A stretch of 64,000 nucleotides of DNA from an uncultured Clostridia bacterium. Lineage in GTDB: Bacteria; Bacillota; Clostridia; Oscillospirales; CAG-382. The stretch is taken from the NCBI GenBank assembly GCA_947628695.1, contig CANRAV010000002.1:1-64000 (forward strand). Direction: 5' to 3'. The first letter of the stretch is position 1. Each line of letters starts with the position of its first letter. Below the pieces are notes generated by a model. The model saw nothing but the letters and a program-made list of their open reading frames with translations, had not been told where the DNA came from and made no database searches. This document shows positions 49,035 through 58,198 of the stretch, piece after piece. Made by a program: the position numbers and the translations under genes.

Positions 49035-50348
49035 ATGAAAATGTCTCGTGCAGTATATGTAGCGCGTACCGCTTTGCTTGTGCTTGTGATAGTGCTTTTG
49101 GTATTTATGGCACTGTTCGGCTATACGGTGAAGATCGGTTGGCTCGGCATTGATGTGGATCAACCAGGCTTTTTGGAGGAAGACGCTGTTTCCCTCGGCC
49201 TTGATCTTGCGGGCGGTACGTCGGTTGTATTCGAGGTTCTTCCCAAGGATGGCCAAGAGGTTACGGCAGACGGGCTTGAGGACACGATAAACATCCTCAA
49301 GAGGCGTGTAAACAACCCGGAGGCCTCGGTTTACAAGATAAGCGATACGGAAATTCAGCTTGACATCCCCGGATACGACGACCCGCAGTATGTTGTCGAC
49401 ACCTTCGGCAGGAGCGGCGAGCTTACCTTCAGGGATTCCGAGGGCAACATAAGGATAACCTCCTCCGCTATTGAGGAAGCGTATGTATCCATAAACAGGG
49501 AGAATAACGACACGGTCGTTTCCCTTGTGTTTACCGACTCCGGCAAGAAGCTTTTCTACGACGTTACAAAGGACATCGCGGCGTCTTCCAGCAAGACCTT
49601 AAGCATCTACGTCGGCGACGAGCTTATCTCCTCCCCGACGGTAAACCAGGCGATTGACGGCAGCAACGGCGCAATCATAGAAAGCCCCAGCTTTACCGAA
49701 AACCCCGAAGAGGCGTCGAACCTTGCAAGCTACATCAACGCCGGCGTTATGGAGTACGAGCTTAAGTGCGACGAAGAGTACGGCTCTAAGAGCGTTGTAA
49801 GCGCAACCCTCGGCGAAGAGGCGCTTTCAACAAGCGTTACAGCGGCAGTTATAGGTTTGGCGCTGATAATGCTTTTCATGATTATTATTTACCGCGTGCC
49901 CGGTGTTTTTGCCGCTGTAAGCCTTTCCGCTTACACCGCGATAGTTATACTTTGCATCATTCTTTTCGGCGTAACGCTTACCCTGCTCGGTATCGCCGGT
50001 ATCATCCTTTCGATAGGTATGGCAGTGGACGCAAACGTCGTTATATTCGAGCGCGTTAAAGAGGAAATACGCAACGGCAAGGGCGTTAAGGCAGCCTGCG
50101 ACGCGGGATTTAAGAAGGCGCTTTCCGCGGTTATAGACTCCAACGTCACCACCGCAATTGCCGCTCTCGTCCTCATCTTCGTGGGTGACGGCATGGTTAA
50201 GGGCTTCGGTCAGACGCTTCTTATAGGCGTTGTTATCTCAGTTCTTACGGCGTTCTTCCTCACGAAAGAGCTGCTTAAGCTTTCCGTAGGCATGGGGATT
50301 GTCAAGCCCACGCTTTACTGCCCTAAAAAGAAAGGAGATGCGGAATAA
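49035..50348 (+). CDS. secD: Protein translocase subunit SecD
   Basis: A 437-residue RND-type membrane protein. TM1 spans about residues 10-30 (RTALLVLVIVLLVFMALFGY). The periplasmic P1 domain follows with LGLDLAGGTSVVFEV and the SecD-type P1 head about 127-237, then five further TM segments including GIILSIGMAVDANVVIFERVKEEIRNGK with the conserved DxxxxFER and Arg. It uses the ion gradient to pull secreted proteins through SecYEG. GGAGGTACGTT precedes the ATG, and the TAA/ATG overlaps secF (TAATG). Confidence 0.95.
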   Translation: MKMSRAVYVARTALLVLVIVLLVFMALFGYTVKIGWLGIDVDQPGFLEEDAVSLGLDLAGGTSVVFEVLPKDGQEVTADGLEDTINILKRRVNNPEASVYKISDTEIQLDIPGYDDPQYVVDTFGRSGELTFRDSEGNIRITSSAIEEAYVSINRENNDTVVSLVFTDSGKKLFYDVTKDIAASSSKTLSIYVGDELISSPTVNQAIDGSNGAIIESPSFTENPEEASNLASYINAGVMEYELKCDEEYGSKSVVSATLGEEALSTSVTAAVIGLALIMLFMIIIYRVPGVFAAVSLSAYTAIVILCIILFGVTLTLLGIAGIILSIGMAVDANVVIFERVKEEIRNGKGVKAACDAGFKKALSAVIDSNVTTAIAALVLIFVGDGMVKGFGQTLLIGVVISVLTAFFLTKELLKLSVGMGIVKPTLYCPKKKGDAE

Positions 50349-51499
50349 TGAAAAACTACAATTTCCTTTCCAACAAAAAGTTTGCGTTTATAATCGCTGC
50401 GGTTATAATCGTTGCGGGCATAATTTCCTTTATCGCTCTCGGCTTCAACATGGGCGTTGACTTTACTGGCGGTTCAAAGATAACCCTGCAGCTTGAGGAC
50501 AGGGCCGACAATGCGGCTGTTGACGAAATAGAGCAGATTGTGAAGGACGAGGTGGGAGAAGCAAACTTTGTTTCCACCATACGCTCCACGGCAAAAAACA
50601 AAACCGTTATAGTTACGATTAAGTCCGTCAAGTCCTTTGACAACAAGGTCAGGGACATCGTTTCGGAGCTTTACAAGGTCGACACAAACGACCTTGAAAA
50701 GGTCACAACGGCCGACAGCACCGGCAAGGAGTACGCGTACTTCACCTTTGACAGCGCCGAAAAGCCCGACGAAAAGACTTTAAGCGACCGTCTTAACGCC
50801 CTCGGTTACGGTGAAGAGGTTTTCAGAAGCGTTTCCACAAACAAAGACACCGTTACGCTTAACTTCTACTCCACCTCAGTTGAAGAGCAGCTTGTCTCCA
50901 AGATAAACGAGAAGTACCCCGTTCACAACGAGGATATAAGCACCATAAGCAGGAACCGCGCAGCAGCGCAGACAAAGACGGCGCTTATAGCGGCAGCCGT
51001 TGCCATAGTTTTGATGTTCGTTTACATCGCCTTCAGGTTTAAGCAATTCGCTTCCGGTTTTTCCAGCGTTATCTGTCTGTTCTTCAACCTGTTCGTGATG
51101 TTCACGTTCTACGCAATTTTCAGGTGGGAGCTTACGCTGGACATCATACCTGCGTGTCTTACCATCCTCGGTTACTCTATCAATGCGACGATAGTTATAT
51201 TCGACCGCATACGCGAGAACTACAAGGCAGATAAGACAAGCTTTGATACAGCTGCAGACAGCGGTGTTCACTCTACGATGCTTCGTTCGATAAACACCAC
51301 TATAACAACGCTTATAACCATAACCCTCGTTTACATCCTGGGTGTTGAGTCTATCAAGGCGTTTGCTTTGCCTCTTATTATAGGCATTATAGCGGGTCTG
51401 TTCTCTTCCGTGTTCCTTTCCGCTCCGCTTTGGTCCGTGCTTCGTTCCAAGAAGAAGGACGCCGAAGTCACCGGCAAGGCAGTTAAACAGGCAGACTGA
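50348..51499 (+). CDS. secF: Protein translocase subunit SecF
   Basis: A 383-residue partner of SecD. TM1 (FAFIIAAVIIVAGIISFIALGFN) is followed by the SecF signature GVDFTGGSKITLQL, an unusually long periplasmic region (about 50-205), and the C-terminal TM bundle with ILGYSINATIVIFDRIRENYK. It forms the SecDF complex in the membrane. Its ATG overlaps the secD stop. Confidence 0.94.
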   Translation: MKNYNFLSNKKFAFIIAAVIIVAGIISFIALGFNMGVDFTGGSKITLQLEDRADNAAVDEIEQIVKDEVGEANFVSTIRSTAKNKTVIVTIKSVKSFDNKVRDIVSELYKVDTNDLEKVTTADSTGKEYAYFTFDSAEKPDEKTLSDRLNALGYGEEVFRSVSTNKDTVTLNFYSTSVEEQLVSKINEKYPVHNEDISTISRNRAAAQTKTALIAAAVAIVLMFVYIAFRFKQFASGFSSVICLFFNLFVMFTFYAIFRWELTLDIIPACLTILGYSINATIVIFDRIRENYKADKTSFDTAADSGVHSTMLRSINTTITTLITITLVYILGVESIKAFALPLIIGIIAGLFSSVFLSAPLWSVLRSKKKDAEVTGKAVKQAD

Positions 51500-51512
51500 T
51501 AAGGTTTATACC

Positions 51513-51548
51513 AAAAAGCCGTAACGGTTAATCCCTTACGGCTTTTTT
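51513..51548 (+). terminator. Rho-independent terminator after secF
   Basis: Stem AAAAGCCGTAA (51514-51524) with TTACGGCTTTT (51536-51546), followed by a T-run. It separates secDF from galE. Confidence 0.92.
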
Positions 51549-51580
51549 GATAGTAATATGCAAAAACGGAGGAATAAAGA

Positions 51581-52573
51581 ATGATACTTGTTACCGGTAT
51601 GGCGGGCTACATCGGCTCGCACACGGCGGTTGCGCTTCTTGAAGACGGAAGGCAAATCGTCGGTATGGACAACTTTTACAACAGCAGCCCCTCTGCCCTC
51701 GACGCGGTTAAAAAGATAACAGGCAAGGATTTTGCCTTCTACAACGCGGATCTCCGCGACAAGGAGGGCATGAGGCGGATTTTTGAAGAAAACAGCATAG
51801 ACGCCGTAATTCACTTTGCGGGGCTTAAGGCCGTTGGCGAATCGGTCGAAAAGCCGCTTCTGTACTACGAAAACAACATAAGCGGGACGGTTAACCTGCT
51901 GGAGCTGATGCAGGAATACGGCGTAAAGCGCTTTGTCTTTTCGTCCAGCGCAACCGTTTACGGCGAGCCGGACCATGTGCCGATAGAGGAGGACGCACCC
52001 AACAGCGCCACGAACCCCTACGGCAGGACGAAGCTTTACATTGAGGGTATTCTTAAGGACATGTGCGTTGCGGATAAGAAATTTTCCGTTGCCCTGCTTC
52101 GCTACTTCAACCCGATAGGTGCGCACGAAAGCGGGCTTATCGGCGAAAACCCCAACGGCATTCCGAACAATCTTATGCCGAGAATCTGCCAGGCTGCAAA
52201 GGGGATAATGCCCTTCCTTACAGTTTACGGCGACGACTACCCCACAAAAGACGGCACGGGTGTGCGCGACTATATACACGTTTGCGACCTTGCCGAAGGG
52301 CACCTTGCGGCGCTTAAAAAGCTTGAGAAAAGCACCGGCGCGCTTATCTATAACCTTGGCACCGGCATAGGGTACAGCGTTTACGAGATGATACACACCT
52401 TTATGAAGGTAAACAGCGTCAACGTGCCGTATAAGGTGTGCCCGCGCAGGGCCGGCGACGTTCCGACCGTCTACGCGAACCCCGACAAGGCCTTAAACGA
52501 GCTTGGCTGGCGCGCAGAGCGCACGCTGGAAGACATGTGCAAAAGCAGCTGGGAGTTTGTGAAGAATAAATAG
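51581..52573 (+). CDS. galE: UDP-glucose 4-epimerase
   Basis: A 330-residue SDR enzyme that interconverts UDP-glucose and UDP-galactose. The NAD-binding GMAGYIG is at 6-12, the catalytic YxxxK is Y147-K151 (YGRTK), and the SSSATVYG segment before it supplies the Ser/Thr. LRYFNPIGAHESG and GTGVRDYIHVCDLA are GalE-specific blocks. CGGAGGA precedes the ATG. It begins just after the secF terminator and is followed 15 bp later by lepA. Confidence 0.94.
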   Translation: MILVTGMAGYIGSHTAVALLEDGRQIVGMDNFYNSSPSALDAVKKITGKDFAFYNADLRDKEGMRRIFEENSIDAVIHFAGLKAVGESVEKPLLYYENNISGTVNLLELMQEYGVKRFVFSSSATVYGEPDHVPIEEDAPNSATNPYGRTKLYIEGILKDMCVADKKFSVALLRYFNPIGAHESGLIGENPNGIPNNLMPRICQAAKGIMPFLTVYGDDYPTKDGTGVRDYIHVCDLAEGHLAALKKLEKSTGALIYNLGTGIGYSVYEMIHTFMKVNSVNVPYKVCPRRAGDVPTVYANPDKALNELGWRAERTLEDMCKSSWEFVKNK

Positions 52574-52588
52574 CTTTTTGGTGAAGAC

Positions 52589-54391
52589 ATGGATATTTCT
52601 AAGATTCGCAATTTTTCCATTATAGCGCATATTGACCACGGCAAGTCTACCCTTGCTGACAGGCTGCTTGAGTACACGGAGGCAGTGTCGAAGCGCGAGA
52701 TGACAGACCGCATGCTTGACAACATGGAGCTTGAGCGCGAACGCGGCATAACCATCAAGGCGCGTGCCGTTAACTTCAAGTACAAGGCGGACGACGGCGA
52801 GGTTTACGACATGAACCTTATCGACACACCCGGCCACGTGGACTTCAACTACGAGGTCTCGCGCTCGCTGCAGGCCTGCGAGGGGGCGCTGCTTGTTGTC
52901 GACGCGACGCAGGGCATTCAGGCGCAGACGCTTGCAAACGCGTATCTCGCCGTTGACAACGACCTCGAAATCCTGCCGGTTATCAACAAAATAGATCTGC
53001 CAAGTGCAGACGTGAAGAGCACAAAGGACGAGATAGAGGAAATTGTCGGCATACCCGCAGACGACGCTCCGGAAATATCGGCAAAGCTCGGCACCAACAT
53101 AAAGGCGGTGCTGGAGCAGATTGTAAAGGCGGTACCTGCGCCGAAGGGCGACGAGAACGCTCCGCTTAAGGCGCTTATCTTTGACTCGTGCTACGACGCG
53201 TACAAGGGCGTTATCGTCTATATACGCGTTATCGACGGTACGGTTAAGGTCGGCGACGCCGTGCGGATGATGCACACGGGCGCGGAGTTTGAGCTCGTGG
53301 AAGTCGGTACGCTTTCTACCTTCGGTCTGAACCCGAAAGGCGTGCTTAGTGCCGGGGAGGTTGGCTACCTTGCCGCCAGCATAAAAAACATAACGGACAC
53401 GGAGGTAGGCGACACGGTTACGCTTTCTTCGCGCCCGGCAAATGAGCCGCTTCCCGGCTTTAAAAAGGTGCTTCCGATGGTGTACAGCGGCATTTATCCC
53501 GCTGACGGTGCGAAGTACGACGACCTCAAGGACGCACTGCTTAAGCTGCGCCTTAACGACAGCGCCTTCGTCTTCGAGCCGGAGACGTCTGCGGCACTCG
53601 GCTTCGGCTTCCGCTGCGGTTTCCTTGGCCTCCTGCACATGGAGATTATACAGGAAAGGCTTGAAAGGGAGTTCAACCTTGACCTGATAACAACCGCGCC
53701 GAGCGTTATTTACAGGATAACCTACAAAAACGGTGAGGAAAAGTACATTGACAACCCAACAAATTATCCCTCTCCCGACGAGATAGAGGAGGCGGCGGAG
53801 CCGGTTGTAAACGCAACCGTCATAACGCCTACGGCGTACGTCGGCAGCATTATGGAGCTTTGCCAGGACAGGCGCGGGACGTTTATAGACATGAAATACG
53901 TCGCAGGCGACAGGGCCGAGCTTCACTATATTCTGCCGCTTAACGAGATAATTTACGACTTCTTCGACGCATTGAAGTCGAAGACCAAGGGCTATGCCTC
54001 GCTTGACTATGAGCCTGCGGGATATGCACCTTCGAAGCTTATAAAGCTTGACTTTTTGTTAAACGGCGAGCCGGTGGACGCGCTTTCGTTTATCGTACAC
54101 GCCGACAAGTCCTATGCGCGTGCAAGGCGCATTGTGGAGAAGCTGCGCGACAATATCCCGAGGCAGCTTTTCGAGGTGCCCGTTCAGGCAGCAGTCGGCG
54201 GCAAGATAATTGCAAGGGAGACCGTGAAGGCGCTCCGCAAGGACGTGCTTGCAAAATGCTACGGCGGCGATATCACGCGGAAGAAGAAGCTGCTTGAAAA
54301 GCAAAAAGAGGGCAAAAAGAAGATGCGCTCGCTCGGCAGCGTGGAGCTTTCCAAGGAGGCATTTATGGCCGTGCTTAAGCTTGACGAGTGA
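52589..54391 (+). CDS. lepA: Elongation factor 4
   Basis: A 600-residue translational GTPase that back-translocates ribosomes. The G-domain shows [16 protein letters not shown] (P-loop), RERGITIKA (G2), [10 protein letters not shown] (G3) and NKIDLP (G4). The LepA-specific C-terminus includes [50 protein letters not shown], which is diagnostic. It is translated with hemW through a GTGATG overlap at the end. Confidence 0.97.
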   Translation: MDISKIRNFSIIAHIDHGKSTLADRLLEYTEAVSKREMTDRMLDNMELERERGITIKARAVNFKYKADDGEVYDMNLIDTPGHVDFNYEVSRSLQACEGALLVVDATQGIQAQTLANAYLAVDNDLEILPVINKIDLPSADVKSTKDEIEEIVGIPADDAPEISAKLGTNIKAVLEQIVKAVPAPKGDENAPLKALIFDSCYDAYKGVIVYIRVIDGTVKVGDAVRMMHTGAEFELVEVGTLSTFGLNPKGVLSAGEVGYLAASIKNITDTEVGDTVTLSSRPANEPLPGFKKVLPMVYSGIYPADGAKYDDLKDALLKLRLNDSAFVFEPETSAALGFGFRCGFLGLLHMEIIQERLEREFNLDLITTAPSVIYRITYKNGEEKYIDNPTNYPSPDEIEEAAEPVVNATVITPTAYVGSIMELCQDRRGTFIDMKYVAGDRAELHYILPLNEIIYDFFDALKSKTKGYASLDYEPAGYAPSKLIKLDFLLNGEPVDALSFIVHADKSYARARRIVEKLRDNIPRQLFEVPVQAAVGGKIIARETVKALRKDVLAKCYGGDITRKKKLLEKQKEGKKKMRSLGSVELSKEAFMAVLKLDE

Positions 54392-55482
54392 TGAAAAAGC
54401 TTATGCTTTACTACCACTTCCCTTTCTGCCTTTCAAAGTGCGCGTACTGCGCCTTCTTTTCAAAGGCGGGAATAGGGGACGAGGTGGTGGAAGAGTACAC
54501 AAGGGCCCTTATAAGGCAGACGGAAAGCTTCCCTACCGACGGGTTCGAGGTCACTTCCGTTTACTTCGGCGGCGGGACGCCGACGGTTGCCGGCGAAAAG
54601 CGGCTTTGCGCCGTACTTGAAGCCGTAAAGAAAAGATTTTCGCTTTCCGAAAACGCCGAGATAACGGTTGAGTCAAACCCGAAGACGGTGTCGGCAAACG
54701 GACTTCGCGCTTTGAGGGAAGCGGGATTCAACAGGCTTTCCATAGGCGCGCAAAGCTTTAACGACGGGACTTTAAGGCTGCTCGAAAGACCGCACAATGC
54801 GGAAGATTTTGTGCGCTGTTTTAAAGACGCAAGGGAAGCGGGCTTTGACAACATAAGCGCCGACCTTATATTTGCGCTTCCCGGCGAAAGCACGGATATG
54901 CTTATGCACAGCGTGCGCTCTCTTATAGAGCTTAGGCCGGAACACATTTCGGTCTACGGGCTTTCGGTTGAAGAAGGAACGCCGCTTTGGAAGAAAAAGG
55001 AAAGCCTTTCCTCCCCCGACGAGGAGGAAGAGGAAAGGCAGTATTTTCTGCTTTGCGAAGAGCTGGCTAAAGCGGGCTATTCGCACTATGAAATTTCCAA
55101 TTTCGCAAGACCGGGGCACGAATCCCGCCACAACACCGGGTATTGGAAGAGAACGCCTTATTTCGGCTTCGGCGCCGGTGCGCATTCGTTTTACGAAAAC
55201 CGCCGTTTTTCGTCGCCCTGCGACATAGACGCCTACATAAAAGAAAGTAAGAGCGGCTGCTTCGCCCCGACGGGGTTTTCCTCCGCTGCGGAGATAAGCG
55301 AGGCGGAAGCGGAGGAAGAGCGCATTATGTTAGGGCTTCGCCTTTCGGAGGGAGTGCGGATTGACGGCGACATCCCGCCCGTGCTTACCGAGAACGGGCT
55401 TGCCGCGCTTAAAGACGGGCGCGTGTGCCTTACCGAAAAGGGCTTTCGCGTTTCAAATGCAATAATAGCTCTGTTTATCTAA
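54391..55482 (+). CDS. hemW: HemW-type radical SAM protein
   Basis: A 363-residue radical SAM protein. The cluster motif is C13-x3-C17-x2-C20 (CLSKCAYC). The following YFGGGTPT and NRLSIGAQSFNDGTL are typical of the oxygen-independent coproporphyrinogen oxidase/HemW group. HemW is regarded as a heme chaperone rather than a CPO. The ATG overlaps the lepA stop; lepA-hemW adjacency is common in Firmicutes. Its end overlaps murQ on the opposite strand by 8 bp. Confidence 0.93.
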   Translation: MKKLMLYYHFPFCLSKCAYCAFFSKAGIGDEVVEEYTRALIRQTESFPTDGFEVTSVYFGGGTPTVAGEKRLCAVLEAVKKRFSLSENAEITVESNPKTVSANGLRALREAGFNRLSIGAQSFNDGTLRLLERPHNAEDFVRCFKDAREAGFDNISADLIFALPGESTDMLMHSVRSLIELRPEHISVYGLSVEEGTPLWKKKESLSSPDEEEEERQYFLLCEELAKAGYSHYEISNFARPGHESRHNTGYWKRTPYFGFGAGAHSFYENRRFSSPCDIDAYIKESKSGCFAPTGFSSAAEISEAEAEEERIMLGLRLSEGVRIDGDIPPVLTENGLAALKDGRVCLTEKGFRVSNAIIALFI

Positions 55483-56293
55483 GCGCTTTCAGTGCCGCGT
55501 CGATGCTGCCGCCCGCAGCTTTAAGCGCGGCTTCGCTTTCTTCATAGCTCTTACCGGTCTGCAGCATGACTATGCGAACGGCACGGTCGGCAAGCTTTTT
55601 GTTAGTGGGCTTCATGTATATCATCTGGTTGCCCTTTACCCTGCCCAGCTTTACCATAACGCCGGTTGAGAGCGCGTTTAATATAAGCTTTGTGGCGGTT
55701 CCCGCTTTCATCCTTGTGCTGCCGCTTATCACTTCCGGCCCCACTACGGCGACAATGGCGACGTCGGAAAGCGGAATGGCCGTGCTGTTCTCATTGCACT
55801 GCACGGATATGGCGGCTGCCCCAAGCGAGCGGGCGTACTTCAAAGCGCCGTGCATGCAGGGCGCGCTGCCGCTTGCGGATATGCCCACGCACACGTCTTT
55901 ACCGCAGAAGCCGCGCTCCTTCAGCTGTTCGATCATGGCCTCTTCGCTGTCCTCGGCGCCCTCGGCAGCGCGAAACGCAGCGTCGTTGCCGCCGGCTATA
56001 ACGCCCTGAACAAGCTCGTAAGGCGTGCCGTAGGTAGGCGGGCATTCGGACGCGTCCAAAATCCCAAGCCTGCCGGAGGTACCCGCGCCGACATAGAAAA
56101 GCCTGCCGCCGTTTTTAAGCCTTTCCGCCGTAAGATCAACAGCCTTTGCAATATCCTCGCACGCCTTTTCCACGGCAAAAGCGACCTTTTTGTCCTCGTC
56201 GTTTATAAGCCTTACCATGTCTATTGTGGACATCTCGTCGATGTGCAGACTTCTTTCGTTTATCTGCTCTGTCTTCAGTCCCTTATAATCCAT
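55475..56293 (-). CDS. murQ: N-acetylmuramic acid 6-phosphate etherase
   Basis: A 272-residue SIS-domain lyase that removes the lactyl ether of MurNAc-6-P during wall recycling. VGAGTSGRLGILDASECPPTYG, GISASGSAPCMHGAL and ISGSTRMKAGTATKLILNALST are MurQ signatures. It is about 25 residues shorter at the N-terminus than E. coli MurQ. Promoter: 56324-56353. No N-acetylmuramic transporter is adjacent. Confidence 0.93.
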   Translation of the reverse strand: MDYKGLKTEQINERSLHIDEMSTIDMVRLINDEDKKVAFAVEKACEDIAKAVDLTAERLKNGGRLFYVGAGTSGRLGILDASECPPTYGTPYELVQGVIAGGNDAAFRAAEGAEDSEEAMIEQLKERGFCGKDVCVGISASGSAPCMHGALKYARSLGAAAISVQCNENSTAIPLSDVAIVAVVGPEVISGSTRMKAGTATKLILNALSTGVMVKLGRVKGNQMIYMKPTNKKLADRAVRIVMLQTGKSYEESEAALKAAGGSIDAALKALR

Positions 56294-56323
56294 AAACCCA
56301 CCTCTGTCTGTTATTTACAGCAG

Positions 56324-56353
56324 ATTTTAACACTTTTAAACGGCGTTTGTCAA
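56324..56353 (-). promoter_or_regulatory. Sigma-A promoter of murQ
   Basis: On the - strand: TTGACA (56353-56348), 18-bp spacer, TAAAAT (56329-56324), about 30 bp before the murQ start. Confidence 0.78.
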
Positions 56354-56371
56354 CCGATTTCAAAAATAAGC

Positions 56372-56400
56372 TTGACAAATGGCAGCTTATATGGTAAAAT
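56372..56400 (+). promoter_or_regulatory. Sigma-A promoter of the serine hydrolase gene
   Basis: TTGACA (56372-56377), 17-bp spacer, TAAAAT (56395-56400); divergent from murQ. Confidence 0.85.
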
Positions 56401-56471
56401 TCATTAAAGACAGATGTTTTCGCGACGCTTAATTGTGCGTTTTTTTCGACCCCGGCGCAAGGAGCTTTTCT

Positions 56472-57764
56472 ATGAAATCGATTTTACAAAGGATGGCATG
56501 TTCTCTTCTGCTTGCTTCGCTTGTTATAGGCGTTTTGGTAGGTCTTGCTGCCAAAGCCTTTGAGGGCGACGGTGCGGCAGACAACGGACTGCCTTCTTTT
56601 TCAACAGTTGCAGCGGTTAAGCCCGACGGCGGCACTGTCGGCGCAGACCTTCCATATGATCTTTCCAACCCCGAGACGGATTACGGTTTTGATACGGATT
56701 TTGACGGCGAATCCGAAGGATACAAGGCTTTGTTCTCCGCTTCTCAAATCGGCGGCTCTGTCCCGAAGCCGAGCGAGGATCGCGTTATAATGACAGCGCA
56801 GCCCGATGACGACGAAAGCAAGGAGCCGGAGCCTTCACAGGGCAGCACTTCCACCTCCCCCGACGACAGCAACGGCAACAGCAGCAGCGGTAGCGCACAT
56901 ATCGAAACAGGCACACTCACGACGACAGAGTTTGTCAGCAACTCCGGCCTTGCAAACGCGATAAAGAGCCATACATATTCTACGGGGCTTGACATTTTCC
57001 AGTCGGCACGCGGGGACATTCCCACGGATACGACGGCACTTATGAACGCGATACACAGCGGCAGCAACAGCTGCTCGTTCATTGCGGTGCGCATTTCGGA
57101 CGGTGCGACTATCGCCTACAACGCAAACGCGCTTTACAAGTGCGCCTCCTCTTACAAGGCGGTTGCAACGCTTTACGCTTACAAACAGGCGGAGGCAGGA
57201 GTGTTTAACCTCAACACGCCGATCACCTACACAAGTGCAGACTATTATCCCGGGTCCGGCATTATCAAAAGCAGCAGGGTCGGCTCGGTTTACACCATGA
57301 AGAACGTGGCGGACTATTCGATAGTTTACAGTGACAACACCGCTTACACCATGCTTCAGCGCTGCATAAACAAAAACGACATCATCGCCTTCGGCAGGAG
57401 CCTTGGCTGTCCCAACTACGCCAACTTCGAAAGCAATTGGCCGAACATTTCGGCAATTGACGAGGCGATGTGGTGGGCTGAGATATACAATTACGCAAGC
57501 TCCGGCTCTGCATACGCGAACCAGCTTTACAACGTGTTCCTTTCCGCCACCAACCCGGTTATAAAAAAGGCTCTCGGTGACGTTCATCAGGTCGCTCATA
57601 AGAGCGGCAGCATAAGCTTCTATTTCCACGATGCGGGAATTGTCCATTCGGAGGATCCGTACCTTTTGGTTTTGCTTACGCACAACCCGTACAACTACTC
57701 CAGCAGGAACGAATCTTACTTTTACCCCGTAGTGCGTGAGATCGACAAGCTTATAAATCCTTAA
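56472..57764 (+). CDS. Class A beta-lactamase-fold serine hydrolase
   Basis: A 430-residue exported protein. One N-terminal membrane segment (about 7-27) is followed by a low-complexity Ser/Asp/Glu linker (to about 155). The catalytic domain has the serine-beta-lactamase/DD-peptidase triad: SxxK at Ser226-Lys229 (ASSYK), SDN at 287-289 (YSDNTAY) and KSG at 377-379 (HKSGS). No Glu166-type ExxLN motif was recognised, so it may be a penicillin-binding or peptidoglycan enzyme rather than an antibiotic-degrading one. The ATG at 56472 has AAGGAG upstream. Confidence 0.82.
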   Translation: MKSILQRMACSLLLASLVIGVLVGLAAKAFEGDGAADNGLPSFSTVAAVKPDGGTVGADLPYDLSNPETDYGFDTDFDGESEGYKALFSASQIGGSVPKPSEDRVIMTAQPDDDESKEPEPSQGSTSTSPDDSNGNSSSGSAHIETGTLTTTEFVSNSGLANAIKSHTYSTGLDIFQSARGDIPTDTTALMNAIHSGSNSCSFIAVRISDGATIAYNANALYKCASSYKAVATLYAYKQAEAGVFNLNTPITYTSADYYPGSGIIKSSRVGSVYTMKNVADYSIVYSDNTAYTMLQRCINKNDIIAFGRSLGCPNYANFESNWPNISAIDEAMWWAEIYNYASSGSAYANQLYNVFLSATNPVIKKALGDVHQVAHKSGSISFYFHDAGIVHSEDPYLLVLLTHNPYNYSSRNESYFYPVVREIDKLINP

Positions 57765-57780
57765 TGACTTCCGCTTTTCG

Positions 57781-57809
57781 TTTTGCGGCAGCATAAAGCT
57801 GCCGCAAAA
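57781..57809. terminator. Terminator-like hairpin after the serine hydrolase gene
   Basis: Perfect stem TTTTGCGGCAG (57781-57791) and CTGCCGCAAAA (57799-57809) with a 7-nt loop. It is followed by AATTTG rather than a long T-run; termination in the + direction would use the paired U/A part of the stem. Confidence 0.6.
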
Positions 57810-57830
57810 AATTTGAAAGGGTGTTGATTT

Positions 57831-58169
57831 TTGGGACTCTTTACAAATTTTCGCAAGGAAAAACCGCCTAAAAACCCAAACAGCTATAAATTTAAGCTGT
57901 GGATGGCTGATAAATTGAACGGCAAACACATAAAATACCTGATAGAGCGTGAGAACAACGAGGAGCGCGTTATTGGCCGCAATGGGTTTATAAGCATTGT
58001 CGGGAACGACCTTGTCGTTTCGGCCGAGGACGGCGAAAAGTTCCGCACTCCCATAGAAAACATGTCCGCTTGGGAATTTATGAGCCTTCAGGGTGTCACC
58101 ATTACCGGCTTTGACGTGCTTACCGGGAAGGAACGCACCGTTTTGGCGTACTACGTTTACTATAGATAA
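57831..58169 (+). CDS. Small orphan protein
   Basis: A 112-residue soluble protein with a basic N-terminus (FTNFRKEKPPKNPNSYKFK), then a beta pattern (ERVIGRNGFISIVGNDLVVSAEDGEKFRTP...LQGVTITGFDVLTGKERTVLAYYVYY). It starts with TTG and has AAAGGG 10 bp upstream. It lies between two cell-envelope genes. It resembles small PilZ-like or CsrA-like beta proteins only in general pattern; no family is assigned. Confidence 0.6.
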   Translation: MGLFTNFRKEKPPKNPNSYKFKLWMADKLNGKHIKYLIERENNEERVIGRNGFISIVGNDLVVSAEDGEKFRTPIENMSAWEFMSLQGVTITGFDVLTGKERTVLAYYVYYR

Positions 58170-58198
58170 GCTTTGCATATTCGGAGGAATATTGACAT

